This document shows, piece by piece, positions 1 to 8,953 of a stretch of 64,000 bases of DNA. Where the stretch lies: positions 19,308 through 83,307 of the forward strand of contig DIHT01000148.1 of the NCBI GenBank assembly GCA_002420305.1. Reading direction: 5' to 3'. The stretch's first letter is position 1. Every line of letters starts with the position of its first letter. The notes beneath the pieces were generated by a model that was given only the letters and a program-made list of their open reading frames with translations, made no database searches and was not told the origin of the DNA. The translations under genes were made by a program, and so were the position numbers. Origin of the DNA: Akkermansiaceae bacterium UBA5689. Lineage in GTDB: Bacteria > Verrucomicrobiota > Verrucomicrobiia > Verrucomicrobiales > Akkermansiaceae.

Positions 1-98
1 ATAACATCAAAAGCAAGAGCGACATGGGATTTGTGGTCTCCCTCAACAATGGCAAAGCCGGTGTTTCTGATGGCTGGATCAATGGCCAGTATACGCAT
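1..98 (-). CDS. ruvC: RuvC Holliday junction endonuclease, 5' end only
   Basis: Only the first 32 codons lie in the window; the gene runs off the left edge. The ATG is at 98 on the minus strand and the product begins MRILAIDPAIRNTGFAIVE. This matches the RuvC N-terminus, where the first beta strand carries the catalytic Asp of the RNase H-like fold (here D7 in IDPA) followed by RNTG. RuvC resolves Holliday junctions as a dimer with RuvAB. The downstream helicase gene is on the same strand and ends 65 nt upstream of this start. The remaining catalytic acids cannot be seen, so identity rests on this N-terminal motif. Confidence 0.85.
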   Translation of the reverse strand, partial: MRILAIDPAIRNTGFAIVEGDHKSHVALAFDV

Positions 99-162
99 GG
101 CTACTACTCCCTGACAACAGGAGGGGAATTACAGAACCTTGTAGGAATGCAGGCTTTTTCGG

Positions 163-1359
163 TTACTTGCGGCGTCGTCCCGAGGGGCGGCGGGGACGGC
201 GGATGGGCTTGGCGGGCTTGTCATCCAGGATTGCGGTGTAGGCGTATTCAAAATCCTCCAGCTTCTTTCGTTCGATTTTCTTGTCGATGAAGCGCTCTAC
301 GGAAGTTGCAAAATCCAGTTCATCCGCAGTGAGGAGAGTGAAGGCGTCTCCTTCCTGTTCTGCGCGACCAGTTCGCCCGATCCGATGGACATAATCCTCC
401 GCATTTTCTGGCACACGGTAATTGATCACATGAGTGACATTTGAAATGTCAATTCCGCGAGCCGCTACGTCAGTAGCAACCAGGACCTCATAGAGGCCGT
501 CCTTGAAGCCCTTTAGCGCCTTCATGCGATCAGTCTGCTTAATGTCCGAATGCATTGCAGCCACCTTGTCGAGGCCCTTTTGCCTGAGGAGAGAGGCTAC
601 GGAGTCGGCTTCTTTTCGAGTGCGGGTGAAGATCATCACACTGTGAAAGTCAGTCTTATTCAGTAAGGCCAGAAGGAGCTCGTCCCGCTGGCTCATCGCC
701 ACCGGGTAGAAAGCGTGAGTGACGGTAGAGGGGACTGCTCGCCGGGCAATTTCGACCTCAACAGGGTCTTTGAGGCACCATTCCGCAAAGGTCTGAATTG
801 CTGGAGGCATCGTTGCTGAGAAGAAAAGTGTCTGGCGCTCCTCCCAAGGGCAGAAATTGACTATTTTGCGAACATCAGGCAGGAAGCCCATGTCCAGCAT
901 GCGGTCTACTTCATCGAGGATGAGGGTTTTAATTTCACCGAACCGCATGCTCGCGCGGTAGAATAAGTCGATGAGCCGTCCCGGGGTAGCGACGACGATG
1001 TCAGCGCCGCGCTCTAGCTGCTCGACTTGTTTGCCGTATCCAACGCCGCCGTGCAGGAGGGCGACTCGGCACCCGGTATGCTTCCCGTAGTGCTCGAAGG
1101 ATTCCGCAACTTGGTAGGCTAATTCCCGGGTTGGCTCCAGGACTAGGCACTGGGGTTTTCCCATAGCCGTCAGCTTACTAAGTACCGGAAGGGCAAAAGC
1201 TGCCGTTTTTCCGGTGCCTGTCTGCGATGCCCCGACGACGTCACGGCCGGCGAGAACAAGTGGAATCCCCTTCTCCTGGATGGGAGTTGGATTGGTGTAA
1301 CCAGACTCCTCAATGGCTTTCAAGACCTCTCTCGAAAGCCCCAGCTCGTCAAATGACAT
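163..1359 (-). CDS. rhlE: DEAD-box ATP-dependent RNA helicase, RhlE-like
   Basis: 398 aa with the full helicase motif set: Q motif around residues 1-28 (TPIQ), motif I ASQTGTGKT at 44-52, PTREL near 76, TPGR near 125, motif II at 149-152, SAT at 181-183, RGID at 301-304 and HRIGRTGR at 325-332. A short basic tail (RRPRRPSGRRRK) ends the protein, as in RhlE/CsdA-type helicases that act on rRNA or mRNA. Motif II reads DEVD rather than DEAD; the acidic pair needed for ATP hydrolysis is kept. It is transcribed toward ruvC and divergently from the ExbB-like gene. Confidence 0.9.
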   Translation of the reverse strand: MSFDELGLSREVLKAIEESGYTNPTPIQEKGIPLVLAGRDVVGASQTGTGKTAAFALPVLSKLTAMGKPQCLVLEPTRELAYQVAESFEHYGKHTGCRVALLHGGVGYGKQVEQLERGADIVVATPGRLIDLFYRASMRFGEIKTLILDEVDRMLDMGFLPDVRKIVNFCPWEERQTLFFSATMPPAIQTFAEWCLKDPVEVEIARRAVPSTVTHAFYPVAMSQRDELLLALLNKTDFHSVMIFTRTRKEADSVASLLRQKGLDKVAAMHSDIKQTDRMKALKGFKDGLYEVLVATDVAARGIDISNVTHVINYRVPENAEDYVHRIGRTGRAEQEGDAFTLLTADELDFATSVERFIDKKIERKKLEDFEYAYTAILDDKPAKPIRRPRRPSGRRRK

Positions 1360-1482
1360 CTCGCTAGGTAGAGCGACTCCACGGTGGGGTCAAGGGCAAT
1401 GGATCGCCTTGTTTCCAGAGAATTACCCGATTCTGACGGAACCTCTGGCCATTCAAACGCGTCCGCGGTAGACTCTAGGTCG

Positions 1483-2172
1483 ATGTCGGACCTTTTGCAG
1501 TATGGCGGACCGGTGCTCTGGCTCCAAGCCGCCTTGGCCTTTATGGCCATTGTGTACATCTTTGAAAGGCTGCTCTATTTTCACAGCGTCAGGGTAAACG
1601 TCGCTGATTTTCTCGTCGGTATATCCAATCACCTCCGGCAGAAGGGGTTCGCGGAAGCAATTCATCAGGCGAACCGCTTGCGAGGCCCAGTGGGGCGAAT
1701 TGCTCATAGTGTGCTCATCCGCCATCACATGGAGCGAAAAGACCTGGTTATGATTGCAGATGAAGCTGTGTGCATGGAGGTGCCGCGCATAGAGAAAAAT
1801 CTGCGGGCCTTGCTGGGTGTCGCCCTTATTGCTCCGCTTGCGGGTCTTCTGGGAACATCCTTGGGGTTAATTGATGCGTTTACTGAAATCAATGAGGCTG
1901 AAGGTGAAGTAGCCTATGCCAGTCTCGCAGGTGGCATCTTTCAGAGTCTCGTGACAACGGCGGCAGGCCTGTGCATCGCGACAGCCTCCTATGTCTTTTA
2001 CTTGACGATGCTTGGGAAGGCAAAGCGGCTATTATACCGCCTGCAGAGAACTGGAATTGAAGTTGTTAACCTGATTGTCGATGCTCGCTCCGGAATTGAT
2101 ATTGTACCGTTCCGGGAAGAGGTTGAGGCACAGAGAAGCACAACAAAGAAGTCGAGAAGTATTGAGTCGTGA
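1483..2172 (+). CDS. exbB: MotA/TolQ/ExbB proton channel family protein
   Basis: 229 aa from the ATG at 1483. An in-frame ATG at 1384 would add 33 polar residues with no family resemblance, so the shorter form is preferred. Three hydrophobic segments lie at about 11-31, 111-133 and 152-177. The second carries LLGTSLGLIDAF, close to the ExbB/TolQ consensus LLGTVxGMIxxF, and the third is the Ala/Gly/Thr-rich helix that lines the proton path. The stop overlaps the GTG start of the ExbD-like gene by 4 nt, so the two are co-translated. Proteins of this family use proton flow to energise outer membrane import or envelope constriction; the sequence does not say which. Confidence 0.85.
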   Translation: MSDLLQYGGPVLWLQAALAFMAIVYIFERLLYFHSVRVNVADFLVGISNHLRQKGFAEAIHQANRLRGPVGRIAHSVLIRHHMERKDLVMIADEAVCMEVPRIEKNLRALLGVALIAPLAGLLGTSLGLIDAFTEINEAEGEVAYASLAGGIFQSLVTTAAGLCIATASYVFYLTMLGKAKRLLYRLQRTGIEVVNLIVDARSGIDIVPFREEVEAQRSTTKKSRSIES

Positions 2173-2645
2173 GAGCCCAGCTGACTCTTCCAGAGAGGCC
2201 TTCGGCACTTTATTTGTTGGCAGTGCTGGACATCATTGCGGTGCTTTTGATTTTTTTTGCGCTGGTTCCAGCGGTAGCTGATCAAGCTGGGGTGCCCTTG
2301 AACAAGATGAAGTTCAGTTCGCGAATGGACACCATTGCCCCCGAGAAAAGAGTCAGTCTTTTTGGTCGAGCAGGTTCACCTCCGAGGTTTCATCTAGGAA
2401 GAAAGAAAATCGATTTTGAGGATCTTGCCGATGAACTGATGCGGCTTAAGGAGACCAGAGGGATTGAGGTCTTGGTTGCCGTACTCGATCAAAATATGAA
2501 GTTCGGCCTTCTTAGTGAGCTCGAAATTCTCGCAGATGAGGTGGGTGTTGAGGTGATCCTTGGTGGGCGTTTTGAAATGGAGAATGCGGGACTTGGTGGA
2601 TTAAGAGAGACCTCCTCAGAGGAGGAAATTCTTTCGAACGAATGA
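2169..2645 (+). CDS. exbD: ExbD/TolR family biopolymer transport protein
   Basis: 158 aa, GTG start inside the exbB stop codon (GTGA overlap). A short cytoplasmic N-terminus is followed by one membrane helix at about 14-34, which contains D21 in LAVLDIIAV. This corresponds to the protonatable Asp of ExbD/TolR. The rest is a periplasmic domain with the family-like stretch IEVLVAVLDQN and a helix LLSELEILADEVGV. The C-terminus is acidic. The stop overlaps the next start by ATGA. It should assemble with the upstream ExbB-like protein in the inner membrane. Confidence 0.8.
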   Translation: MRAQLTLPERPSALYLLAVLDIIAVLLIFFALVPAVADQAGVPLNKMKFSSRMDTIAPEKRVSLFGRAGSPPRFHLGRKKIDFEDLADELMRLKETRGIEVLVAVLDQNMKFGLLSELEILADEVGVEVILGGRFEMENAGLGGLRETSSEEEILSNE

Positions 2646-3463
2646 GGTGGTGGACGAAGAATCGCCTTATCCTTGAGGATAGGAAAGCAGGCTTGCTGTT
2701 CAGCTGGCGTCAGGAGGAGAGGCATTTTGGAAGAACCCTGCTGGCACTGTTTCTTGGGTTGGTCTTGTTCGGAGCCGTTACGCTGCTGATAAGCGTGGAA
2801 GGCGCCGAGCGTGGTCGGGGGTTCAGAGAGGCAGGCAGTTTAACTGTTTTGACGCCCGGAAGTGAGGCCTCACGTCGATGGTTGTCCTGGGCTCATGGGA
2901 AGGCGCCAGATTTAGAGCGATGGGAACCTGAAGTGGATAACGAACTGAAGAGACGAGTTTCCTCCTATGGGGAGGTCCTCCAGCGCGAAGCGCGTTTCGA
3001 GGCGCTGCTTTATCCCTCTGAGTCGCGGATTGTGGATGTGCAGTTGCCGTCCATTATTAATCCGCTTAAGCGCAACTTTCCGGGAGAGGTAGCAACATCG
3101 GCCTCAGCTCAAGCCATGGGAAAGGTGGCGGGACGTGTGTATCTACAGGTAGAGGGAAGTCTGCGAAAGCGTTGGCACAACGCCGGCAGTGAGTGGCCAT
3201 TGGAGTCTCTTCTTGTAAACAGGCTTGAGGAAGAGGCCAATATACGGATTCGTGATCTTCTTGGATTGGATCGAAGGTTTATGGTCAGCGTGGACGACGA
3301 GGGGCAAATTCAAACGTGTCAAGTATTGGACCCCAATGAGCAGGATCTGGATGGACTGCTTGGGCGTTGGATTCGTTTGCAGCGTCTGGAACCGGCGGAG
3401 GAGAAGCTGACGTGGGGGCGGGTGAGGATTCAGGTCGAAGGGGTCAGGGTAGAAGCGCGTTAA
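2642..3463 (+). CDS. Single-pass membrane protein, possible TonB-like partner
   Basis: 273 aa. The start overlaps the exbD stop (ATGA). An N-terminal cytoplasmic part of about 30 residues precedes one membrane helix at roughly 31-51, and a long periplasmic portion follows. The last 60 residues (VSVDDEGQIQTCQVLDP, then WGRVRIQVEG) resemble the layout of the TonB C-terminal fold: a variable-residue strand, a helix and a final strand. I cannot see the Pro-rich spacer typical of TonB. Position after exbB-exbD makes an energy-transducing partner the best guess, but homology is not secure. Confidence 0.5.
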   Translation: MRWWTKNRLILEDRKAGLLFSWRQEERHFGRTLLALFLGLVLFGAVTLLISVEGAERGRGFREAGSLTVLTPGSEASRRWLSWAHGKAPDLERWEPEVDNELKRRVSSYGEVLQREARFEALLYPSESRIVDVQLPSIINPLKRNFPGEVATSASAQAMGKVAGRVYLQVEGSLRKRWHNAGSEWPLESLLVNRLEEEANIRIRDLLGLDRRFMVSVDDEGQIQTCQVLDPNEQDLDGLLGRWIRLQRLEPAEEKLTWGRVRIQVEGVRVEAR

Positions 3464-3471
3464 TCTTGAAG

Positions 3472-3714
3472 ATGTTTGCGATAGAGATTTCACAGCTTTT
3501 TTCTCTGGTTTTAACCGCTTCCATGGTGGCCGCAGGCAGTATTTCTCTCGCAGCAAATATTCGTGAGAGACGATCTGAGAGAGAGCTCAAGCAAAACAAT
3601 TTCCATTGTCGCGTATGTGGTCGGTCTTACCTCCGGACCGGAGCAGGCAAGTTGCAGAAATGTCCAGATTGTGAGAGCTCGAACCTTACGGGGCCTGACA
3701 GGCGATTGGGATGA
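3472..3714 (+). CDS. Small membrane-anchored zinc-ribbon protein
   Basis: 80 aa from the ATG at 3472, 8 nt after the previous stop. One N-terminal hydrophobic helix (about 5-26) is followed by a charged linker and a four-cysteine zinc ribbon: CRVCG, 14 residues on, then CPDC. The ribbon would face the cytoplasm if the N-terminus is outside. I do not recognise a named family. It sits between the ExbB/ExbD set and fabF on the same strand and may be the last gene of that operon. Confidence 0.6.
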   Translation: MFAIEISQLFSLVLTASMVAAGSISLAANIRERRSERELKQNNFHCRVCGRSYLRTGAGKLQKCPDCESSNLTGPDRRLG

Positions 3715-3777
3715 GGCTTGCGCAACTGCGATCAGGCGTTTAGGCATGTAACGCCTCATTAGGGCAAAGATATTCTT

Positions 3778-5028
3778 ATGTCTGAACGCAGAGTTGTAGT
3801 AACCGGCATAGGTGCGATCAGTCCGCTTGGGCATGATCTCGATGCGACATGGAAAAGTCTCAAGGAGGGGCATTCGGGGATCACCCGGATCGAGCAATGT
3901 GATGCCTCGGAGTTCCCATGCCGGATCGCAGGGGAAGTGAGAGGGTTTGATCCCAAGCCGTTTTACACAAATCCGAAGGATGCCAGAAGATCAGACCGCT
4001 ACACTCAGTTTGCACTTCCTGCGGCTCGGATGGCGATGGATGACAGTGGGATGGATCCTGAGTCAGTGGACAAAACTCGGATCGGTGTGATGGTCGGCAG
4101 CGGAATTGGCGGTCTTCATACTCTTGTTGAACAGCATACGGTATACATGGAAAAAGGAGCGCCAAGGGTCAGTCCTTTTGTGATTCCGATGATGATCGCA
4201 AATATTGCGACAGGGATGATCTCAATGGAGTATGGGTTCGGGGGTCCAAATATGGCAATCGTGACAGCTTGTGCGACTGCTAACAACTCCGTCGGTGAAG
4301 CTTGGCGTATTATTAAGTTCGGGGATGCCGAGGCCATTCTGGCAGGGGGTGCGGAAGCCTCGATTAGAGATATGGGGCTGGCTGGTTTCAGCAATATGAG
4401 AGCGCTCAGCTGTCGCAACGATGAGCCCGAACGTGCATCACGACCCTTTGATGTCGATCGCGATGGATTTGTGATGGGGGAGGGGGCAGGAGTGGTGATG
4501 CTCGAAGAACTGGAGCATGCCAAAAAACGTGGAGCAAAGATTTATGCCGAGCTTGCGGGTTACGGGGTAAGTGCAGACGCTCATCATCTGAGTGCTCCTT
4601 CGCCGGATGGGAGTGGTCCTGCCCGTGCGATGCAGATGGCCATGAAGCACGCGCGGGTAAATCCGGATGAAATCGATTATCTGAATGCTCATGGGACTTC
4701 TACGCCCTTGGGCGATATCGCAGAGACCAGAGCGATCAAGGTAGCATGCGGCAATCATGCCACCAATGGCTTGGCGGTCAGCTCGACGAAATCAATGACG
4801 GGCCATCTTCTGGGGGCTGCAGGCGCTGTGGAACTTGCCGCCTGCATCATGGCGGTCAGGGAAGGGGTTCTTCCTCCCACGATTAATCTTGAGAATCAGG
4901 ATCCCGAATGCGACTTGGATTTCGTGCCGAATGAAGCACGCGAGGCGAAGGTGCGAGTCGCTGCGAGCAATGGCTTCGGCTTTGGTGGGCACAATGCCAC
5001 CCTCATTGTGAAATCTTTTGAAGGGTAG
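3778..5028 (+). CDS. fabF: 3-oxoacyl-ACP synthase II (KAS II)
   Basis: 416 aa, the usual FabF length. The thiolase-fold catalytic triad is present: Cys165 in VTACATANN, His305 in NAHGTSTP and His343 in KSMTGHLLGAAG, with the supporting Lys338. The N-terminus (RRVVVTGIGAISPLG) is typical. The enzyme condenses malonyl-ACP with acyl-ACP in fatty acid elongation. No acpP lies next to it here; the upstream neighbours are the ExbB/ExbD set, 63 nt away. No Shine-Dalgarno sequence is evident before the ATG. It faces rpsU tail to tail. Confidence 0.95.
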   Translation: MSERRVVVTGIGAISPLGHDLDATWKSLKEGHSGITRIEQCDASEFPCRIAGEVRGFDPKPFYTNPKDARRSDRYTQFALPAARMAMDDSGMDPESVDKTRIGVMVGSGIGGLHTLVEQHTVYMEKGAPRVSPFVIPMMIANIATGMISMEYGFGGPNMAIVTACATANNSVGEAWRIIKFGDAEAILAGGAEASIRDMGLAGFSNMRALSCRNDEPERASRPFDVDRDGFVMGEGAGVVMLEELEHAKKRGAKIYAELAGYGVSADAHHLSAPSPDGSGPARAMQMAMKHARVNPDEIDYLNAHGTSTPLGDIAETRAIKVACGNHATNGLAVSSTKSMTGHLLGAAGAVELAACIMAVREGVLPPTINLENQDPECDLDFVPNEAREAKVRVAASNGFGFGGHNATLIVKSFEG

Positions 5029-5031
5029 ACT

Positions 5032-5100
5032 GACCCCACGATCTCAACGAAAGCCTGGCAAGCCGGACGAAGAGTCCGTGAGAACGCTTCAGGCGGGGTC
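5032..5100. terminator. Nested stem structure between convergent fabF and rpsU
   Basis: Three complementary pairs nest within 69 nt: GACCCC (5032-5037) with GGGGTC (5095-5100), GCCTG (5053-5057) with CAGGC (5090-5094), and CGGAC (5064-5068) with GTCCG (5074-5078) around a 5-nt loop. The right end overlaps the last codons of rpsU. There is no strong T-run on either side, so this is a candidate bidirectional transcription end rather than a textbook terminator. Confidence 0.35.
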
Positions 5101-5379
5101 TTCCTGAACTGAATTGGCAGCGGCAGCGGCTGCAGCAGCCTTGCGCTCCTCTATTTTTCTCTCTGCTGACTCAGAGATATAGCGCCATCTCACGCGGTTG
5201 CGCTTGATTGCGCTGCGGGCTTTCCGGACCTTTCTTTGCGTCGGGGTCTCAAAAGCTCTCCGGCGCCGCATCTCCTCGATGATACCTTCGGTATCGAGCT
5301 TCGTCTTCAGCCGCTTGAGAGCCCGGTCTACGGATTCTCCCTTCTTTATGTCAATGCCGCGGTCGTGACTGTTCGCCAT
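5089..5379 (-). CDS. rpsU: Small ribosomal subunit protein bS21
   Basis: 96 aa against about 71 in E. coli. The S21 core is clear: a KKGESVDRALKRLK-like N-terminal helix, then the basic stretch with RRRRAFETPTQRKVRK. The C-terminus is extended by roughly 25 residues with an Ala-rich run and an acidic end. bS21 lies near the 3' end of 16S rRNA and takes part in initiation. The extension would be surface exposed. A promoter matching the sigma70 consensus lies 39-67 nt upstream of the ATG. Confidence 0.92.
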   Translation of the reverse strand: MANSHDRGIDIKKGESVDRALKRLKTKLDTEGIIEEMRRRRAFETPTQRKVRKARSAIKRNRVRWRYISESAERKIEERKAAAAAAAANSVQEDPA

Positions 5380-5417
5380 GGAGTATTACAGAGTTTTCCC
5401 AGTGACTGGGGGCGCGG

Positions 5418-5446
5418 AGCCTAGGGGCGCCACACCGGAGCGTCAA
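5418..5446 (-). promoter_or_regulatory. Sigma70-type promoter of rpsU
   Basis: On the minus strand TTGACG (5446-5441) is separated by exactly 17 nt from TAGGCT (5423-5418). The -35 box matches five of six consensus positions. The -10 box has the key T, A and final T. The region between the secA stop and this promoter has no coding signal, which supports independent transcription of rpsU. Confidence 0.5.
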
Positions 5447-5514
5447 GCCGAGATTTACACGTAAAATAGCCTAATTCAGGCATATTCTACGGGTTTCGTC
5501 TGACTTCCGCCAAG

Positions 5515-8500
5515 CTATCCCTGCCGACCGCAGCAGGCTTTGTATTTTTTGCCCGATCCGCAGGGACACGGTTCGTTACGGCCCACCTTTATACTTGGTC
5601 GGCGCTTTGGAATATTAAGTTTAAGCTGACCTCCCTCTCTTTGTGCGCCACCAGTGGCCTGACCACCTCCTGGGCTGGGAATTCCGCCGGCATTTTCGGA
5701 GTCCCTATCGTTCAATTCGAGAGGAAGGTTGTGTAGAAACTGCTCGAACTTCTCGAGGTTGGTAGTGCTCCGGAAAAGATTGCCAAGGACCTCTGCCTCG
5801 ATCCGGTCCCAGAGAGTTACAAAGAGATTATAGGCCTCGTTCTTATACTCAACGAGAGGATCTTTCTGCCCTTGCGCTCTTAGGCCTACACCCTCGCGAA
5901 GGGCGTCCATATTGTAAAGGTGCTCTTGCCAGAGTTTGTCTATGGAGACCATGACGATGTGTCTTTCCAGCTGGTCAAGAAGGGCAGGGTCTTCGACTTG
6001 AACCTTGAGTTCATATGCCGCCTTGACCTTGCTGATGATGATTGTGCCGATTTCGTCGGCCCCCATGCTCATCATGCTCGAGGGTGACTGTTCCCAGTGG
6101 ATTGGGAATGTCGTATTGGCCCAGTTGATCAATTCACTGAAGTCACTACTGTCACCTTCCTCTTGCTCGAAGTATCCTTCGACCTTCGCAGGGATGACCT
6201 TATCGATGATCTCATAGATCATTTCGCGGGGATCTTCGGAGGTTAGAGCTTCGTTCCTGTAGCCATACACAGCGGCCCGCTGGCTATTCATGACGTCATC
6301 GAAATCGAGGACGTATTTCCGGCGTCGGTAATGAAGTTGCTCCACTCTCCTTTGAGCAGTTTCAACGGAACGGTTGAGCCATCGGTGCTCGAGAGCTTCG
6401 CCATCTTTCATGCCGAAGCGATCCATCATGTTGGTCATTCGGTCGGCTGCTGCAAAGTTACGCATCAAGTCATCTTCGAAAGAGATGAAAAACTGGGACG
6501 CGCCCGGGTCTCCCTGACGGGCACAACGTCCACGCAGCTGGCGGTCAATCCGTCGGGATTCATGTCTTTCTGTTCCTACCACCATGAGTCCACCAAGCTT
6601 AGAGACTCCTTCGGAGAGCTTGATGTCGGTGCCTCGGCCGGCCATATTGGTTGACACGGTAACCGCGCCTCTCTGCCCGGCACTGGTGACGATCTCCGCT
6701 TCCTGACGATGGTATTTCGCGTTGAGAACGGAGTGGGGTATCTTAGCGCGCTTTAGCATTCGGGAGAGAGTCTCCGAGGCATCTACCGAAGCGGTCCCTA
6801 CTAGGACTGGCTGGCCCTTCTGGTGGGACTCCTGGATCGCGGTAATTACAGCGTTGTATTTCTCCCTTCTCGTTTTGAAGACTTGGTCGTTACGGTCTTC
6901 CCGCTGATTAGGCTCATTGGGTGGGATCGGCAGGACATCGAGATTGTAAATATCAGAGAACTCCGCGGCTTCCGTTTCGGCAGTTCCGGTCATTCCCGCC
7001 AGTTTCTCATAAAGGCGGAAGTAATTCTGAATCGTAATTGTAGCATAGGTCTGCGTCTCACGTTCAATTTCAACGCCTTCCTTGGCCTCCACGGCCTGAT
7101 GCAGTCCGTCGGACCATCTGCGGCCAGGCATCTCACGACCGGTATTCTCATCGACAATGATCACCTTGTTTTCCTGAACGACATATTCAACATCCCGCTC
7201 ATAAAGGCAGAAGGCCTTGAGGAGCTGTGAGATTGAGTGCATTTTCTCACCCCTGCGATCCAAACTTGCCTCAACCTGTTCCTTGGCTTCCAGTGCCATT
7301 TTCTCATCGAGATCTGGATTTGCATCGATTTCGGCGAAGGCTTCCACCAAGTCGGGGAGGACGAAGGATTCAGGATCACCAGGCGAGAGGAACTCGCGCC
7401 CCATTTCCATCAAGTCGGCATCGTGCCCTTTTTCGTCGATAGTAAAAAAGAGCTCCTCCTTAATCGCAAAAAGCTCTTTTTTCTGAGTATCCTGATAAAG
7501 TGCCAACTCACTTTTCTGGACCAGACGGCGAAGGTCCGGGTCCTCCATCGACCGCATAAGCTGACGATTTCGCGGTTGTCCCAGTTTGATCTTAAAGAGG
7601 CATCGTCCGGCCTCCTCTTCATCCCCATTGTCTAGATGCTTCTTAGCTTCGGCAGCCAGTTCGTTACAGAGCAGATTTTGTTTCTTAACGAGCTGCTCAA
7701 CCAATCCCTTGTGCCGAACGTACTGCTCGGTCGAGGAGTTCATCACCGAGGGGCCGGAGATAATGAGAGGGGTTCGGGCCTCATCGATAAGAATGGAGTC
7801 GACCTCGTCAATGATCGCAAAGTAGTGAGAACGCTGTACCTGTTCATCGCAAGAGGATGCCATTCCGTTATCACGAAGGTAGTCGAAACCAAACTCTGAG
7901 TTGGTTCCGTATGTGATGTCACAGCAATACTGCTCTCTTCGAATTGGAGGAGCCTGTTGATTCTGGATACAGCCCACGGTAAGCCCCAGATACTTAAAGA
8001 CTGCACCCATCCACTCTGAGTCTCTTCGTGCCAGATAATCATTTACCGTGACCACATGAACTCCCAGTCCGGTCAGGGCGTTCAGAAATACAGGGAGAGT
8101 GGCTACCAAGGTCTTTCCTTCCCCGGTTTGCATTTCCGCTATCATCTTACGATGGAGAGCTATTCCTCCAAATAGCTGAACGTCGAAATGGACCATGTCC
8201 CATGCAAGAGGCTGGTCGCAGACGTCAACCGTCTCTCCAACGAGGCGTCGTGCCGCATTTTTTACGACAGCAAATGCTTCTGGAAGAATCTCCTCGAGAT
8301 ATTTCCTCCTTAGTTCAGGAAACCGGTCTTCGATGCTGCGGAAGGACTCCTTGGCATTCTCGATGGAGTCAGGATCGGGTGTTACGCGGTCTGGGAGACT
8401 TGGAAACTCATCCCGGAGAGATAACATGCGTTCACCTACGGCGGTGGCCATTTCGGAAAGCTTGTCCGCATCTAACTGTTCGATCTGACGCTTGGTGGCG

Positions 8501-8685
8501 GTCTCAAGAGGAAGATACCTTCCCAAGTGCTTCTGCCATCCCTCAACCTTGTTGAGGATCGCCTCCCTGGACTCGCCTTGAAGGGATTCCTCGATTTTGT
8601 TTATTCGAGCAACCATCGGCCGCATGCGCTTGAGTTCGCGCTGGTGTTTCGATCCGACGATTTTCTGGAGAATCCACTTGATCAT
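5515..8685 (-). CDS. secA: Preprotein translocase ATPase SecA, long form
   Basis: 1056 aa against about 900 in E. coli. Walker A is TGEGKT at 187-192 and Walker B contains DEVD at 293-296. The C-terminus ends in the SecB/ribosome-binding zinc motif CPCGSGKKYKACC. Two regions are longer than in E. coli: about 70 extra residues between 35 and 135 before the first nucleotide-binding motif, and a charged, mostly helical insertion at about 316-430 after DEARTPLIISG. SecA drives export through SecYEG. It stands alone, with rpsU downstream on the same strand under its own promoter. Confidence 0.97.
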   Translation of the reverse strand: MIKWILQKIVGSKHQRELKRMRPMVARINKIEESLQGESREAILNKVEGWQKHLGRYLPLETATKRQIEQLDADKLSEMATAVGERMLSLRDEFPSLPDRVTPDPDSIENAKESFRSIEDRFPELRRKYLEEILPEAFAVVKNAARRLVGETVDVCDQPLAWDMVHFDVQLFGGIALHRKMIAEMQTGEGKTLVATLPVFLNALTGLGVHVVTVNDYLARRDSEWMGAVFKYLGLTVGCIQNQQAPPIRREQYCCDITYGTNSEFGFDYLRDNGMASSCDEQVQRSHYFAIIDEVDSILIDEARTPLIISGPSVMNSSTEQYVRHKGLVEQLVKKQNLLCNELAAEAKKHLDNGDEEEAGRCLFKIKLGQPRNRQLMRSMEDPDLRRLVQKSELALYQDTQKKELFAIKEELFFTIDEKGHDADLMEMGREFLSPGDPESFVLPDLVEAFAEIDANPDLDEKMALEAKEQVEASLDRRGEKMHSISQLLKAFCLYERDVEYVVQENKVIIVDENTGREMPGRRWSDGLHQAVEAKEGVEIERETQTYATITIQNYFRLYEKLAGMTGTAETEAAEFSDIYNLDVLPIPPNEPNQREDRNDQVFKTRREKYNAVITAIQESHQKGQPVLVGTASVDASETLSRMLKRAKIPHSVLNAKYHRQEAEIVTSAGQRGAVTVSTNMAGRGTDIKLSEGVSKLGGLMVVGTERHESRRIDRQLRGRCARQGDPGASQFFISFEDDLMRNFAAADRMTNMMDRFGMKDGEALEHRWLNRSVETAQRRVEQLHYRRRKYVLDFDDVMNSQRAAVYGYRNEALTSEDPREMIYEIIDKVIPAKVEGYFEQEEGDSSDFSELINWANTTFPIHWEQSPSSMMSMGADEIGTIIISKVKAAYELKVQVEDPALLDQLERHIVMVSIDKLWQEHLYNMDALREGVGLRAQGQKDPLVEYKNEAYNLFVTLWDRIEAEVLGNLFRSTTNLEKFEQFLHNLPLELNDRDSENAGGIPSPGGGQATGGAQREGGQLKLNIPKRRPSIKVGRNEPCPCGSGKKYKACCGRQG

Positions 8686-8953
8686 GAGGTAGGAAAGCTG
8701 TGAGAGCTGAAAGTCCTAAGGTAACTGGGTCAATACACGGAGGGAGGGCCAAGGGCAAGGCGCGGTACCGTTAGAATCTTGTTTTTAAGGTTCCATTCGG
8801 CCGATGGGATTTGAACGGAGTGCCTGCGGGTCAGAATTCCATCTACCTGATCTGAATTGGGCGAGGCTAGGCCTTTCATACCGCAGTTGCCGGGAGATTC
8901 GCTGCCCAGTGTCAGTTAAGGTGCCTGGAGCACCTCCACAAAAGCAGACAGGC

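Noticed and set aside
5067..5094. Hammerhead-ribozyme-like string after fabF
   Set aside because: The segment GAGTCCGTGAG plus a following ACG and CAGG looks like part of a well-known hammerhead, but the essential CUGANGA and GAAA core elements are not present, so cleavage activity is not credible.
8791..8880. tRNA-like T-loop (GTTCAAATCCC) on the minus strand downstream of the SDR gene
   Set aside because: The flanking bases do not form a T stem and no acceptor or anticodon stem can be drawn. I see no tRNA, att site or integrase.
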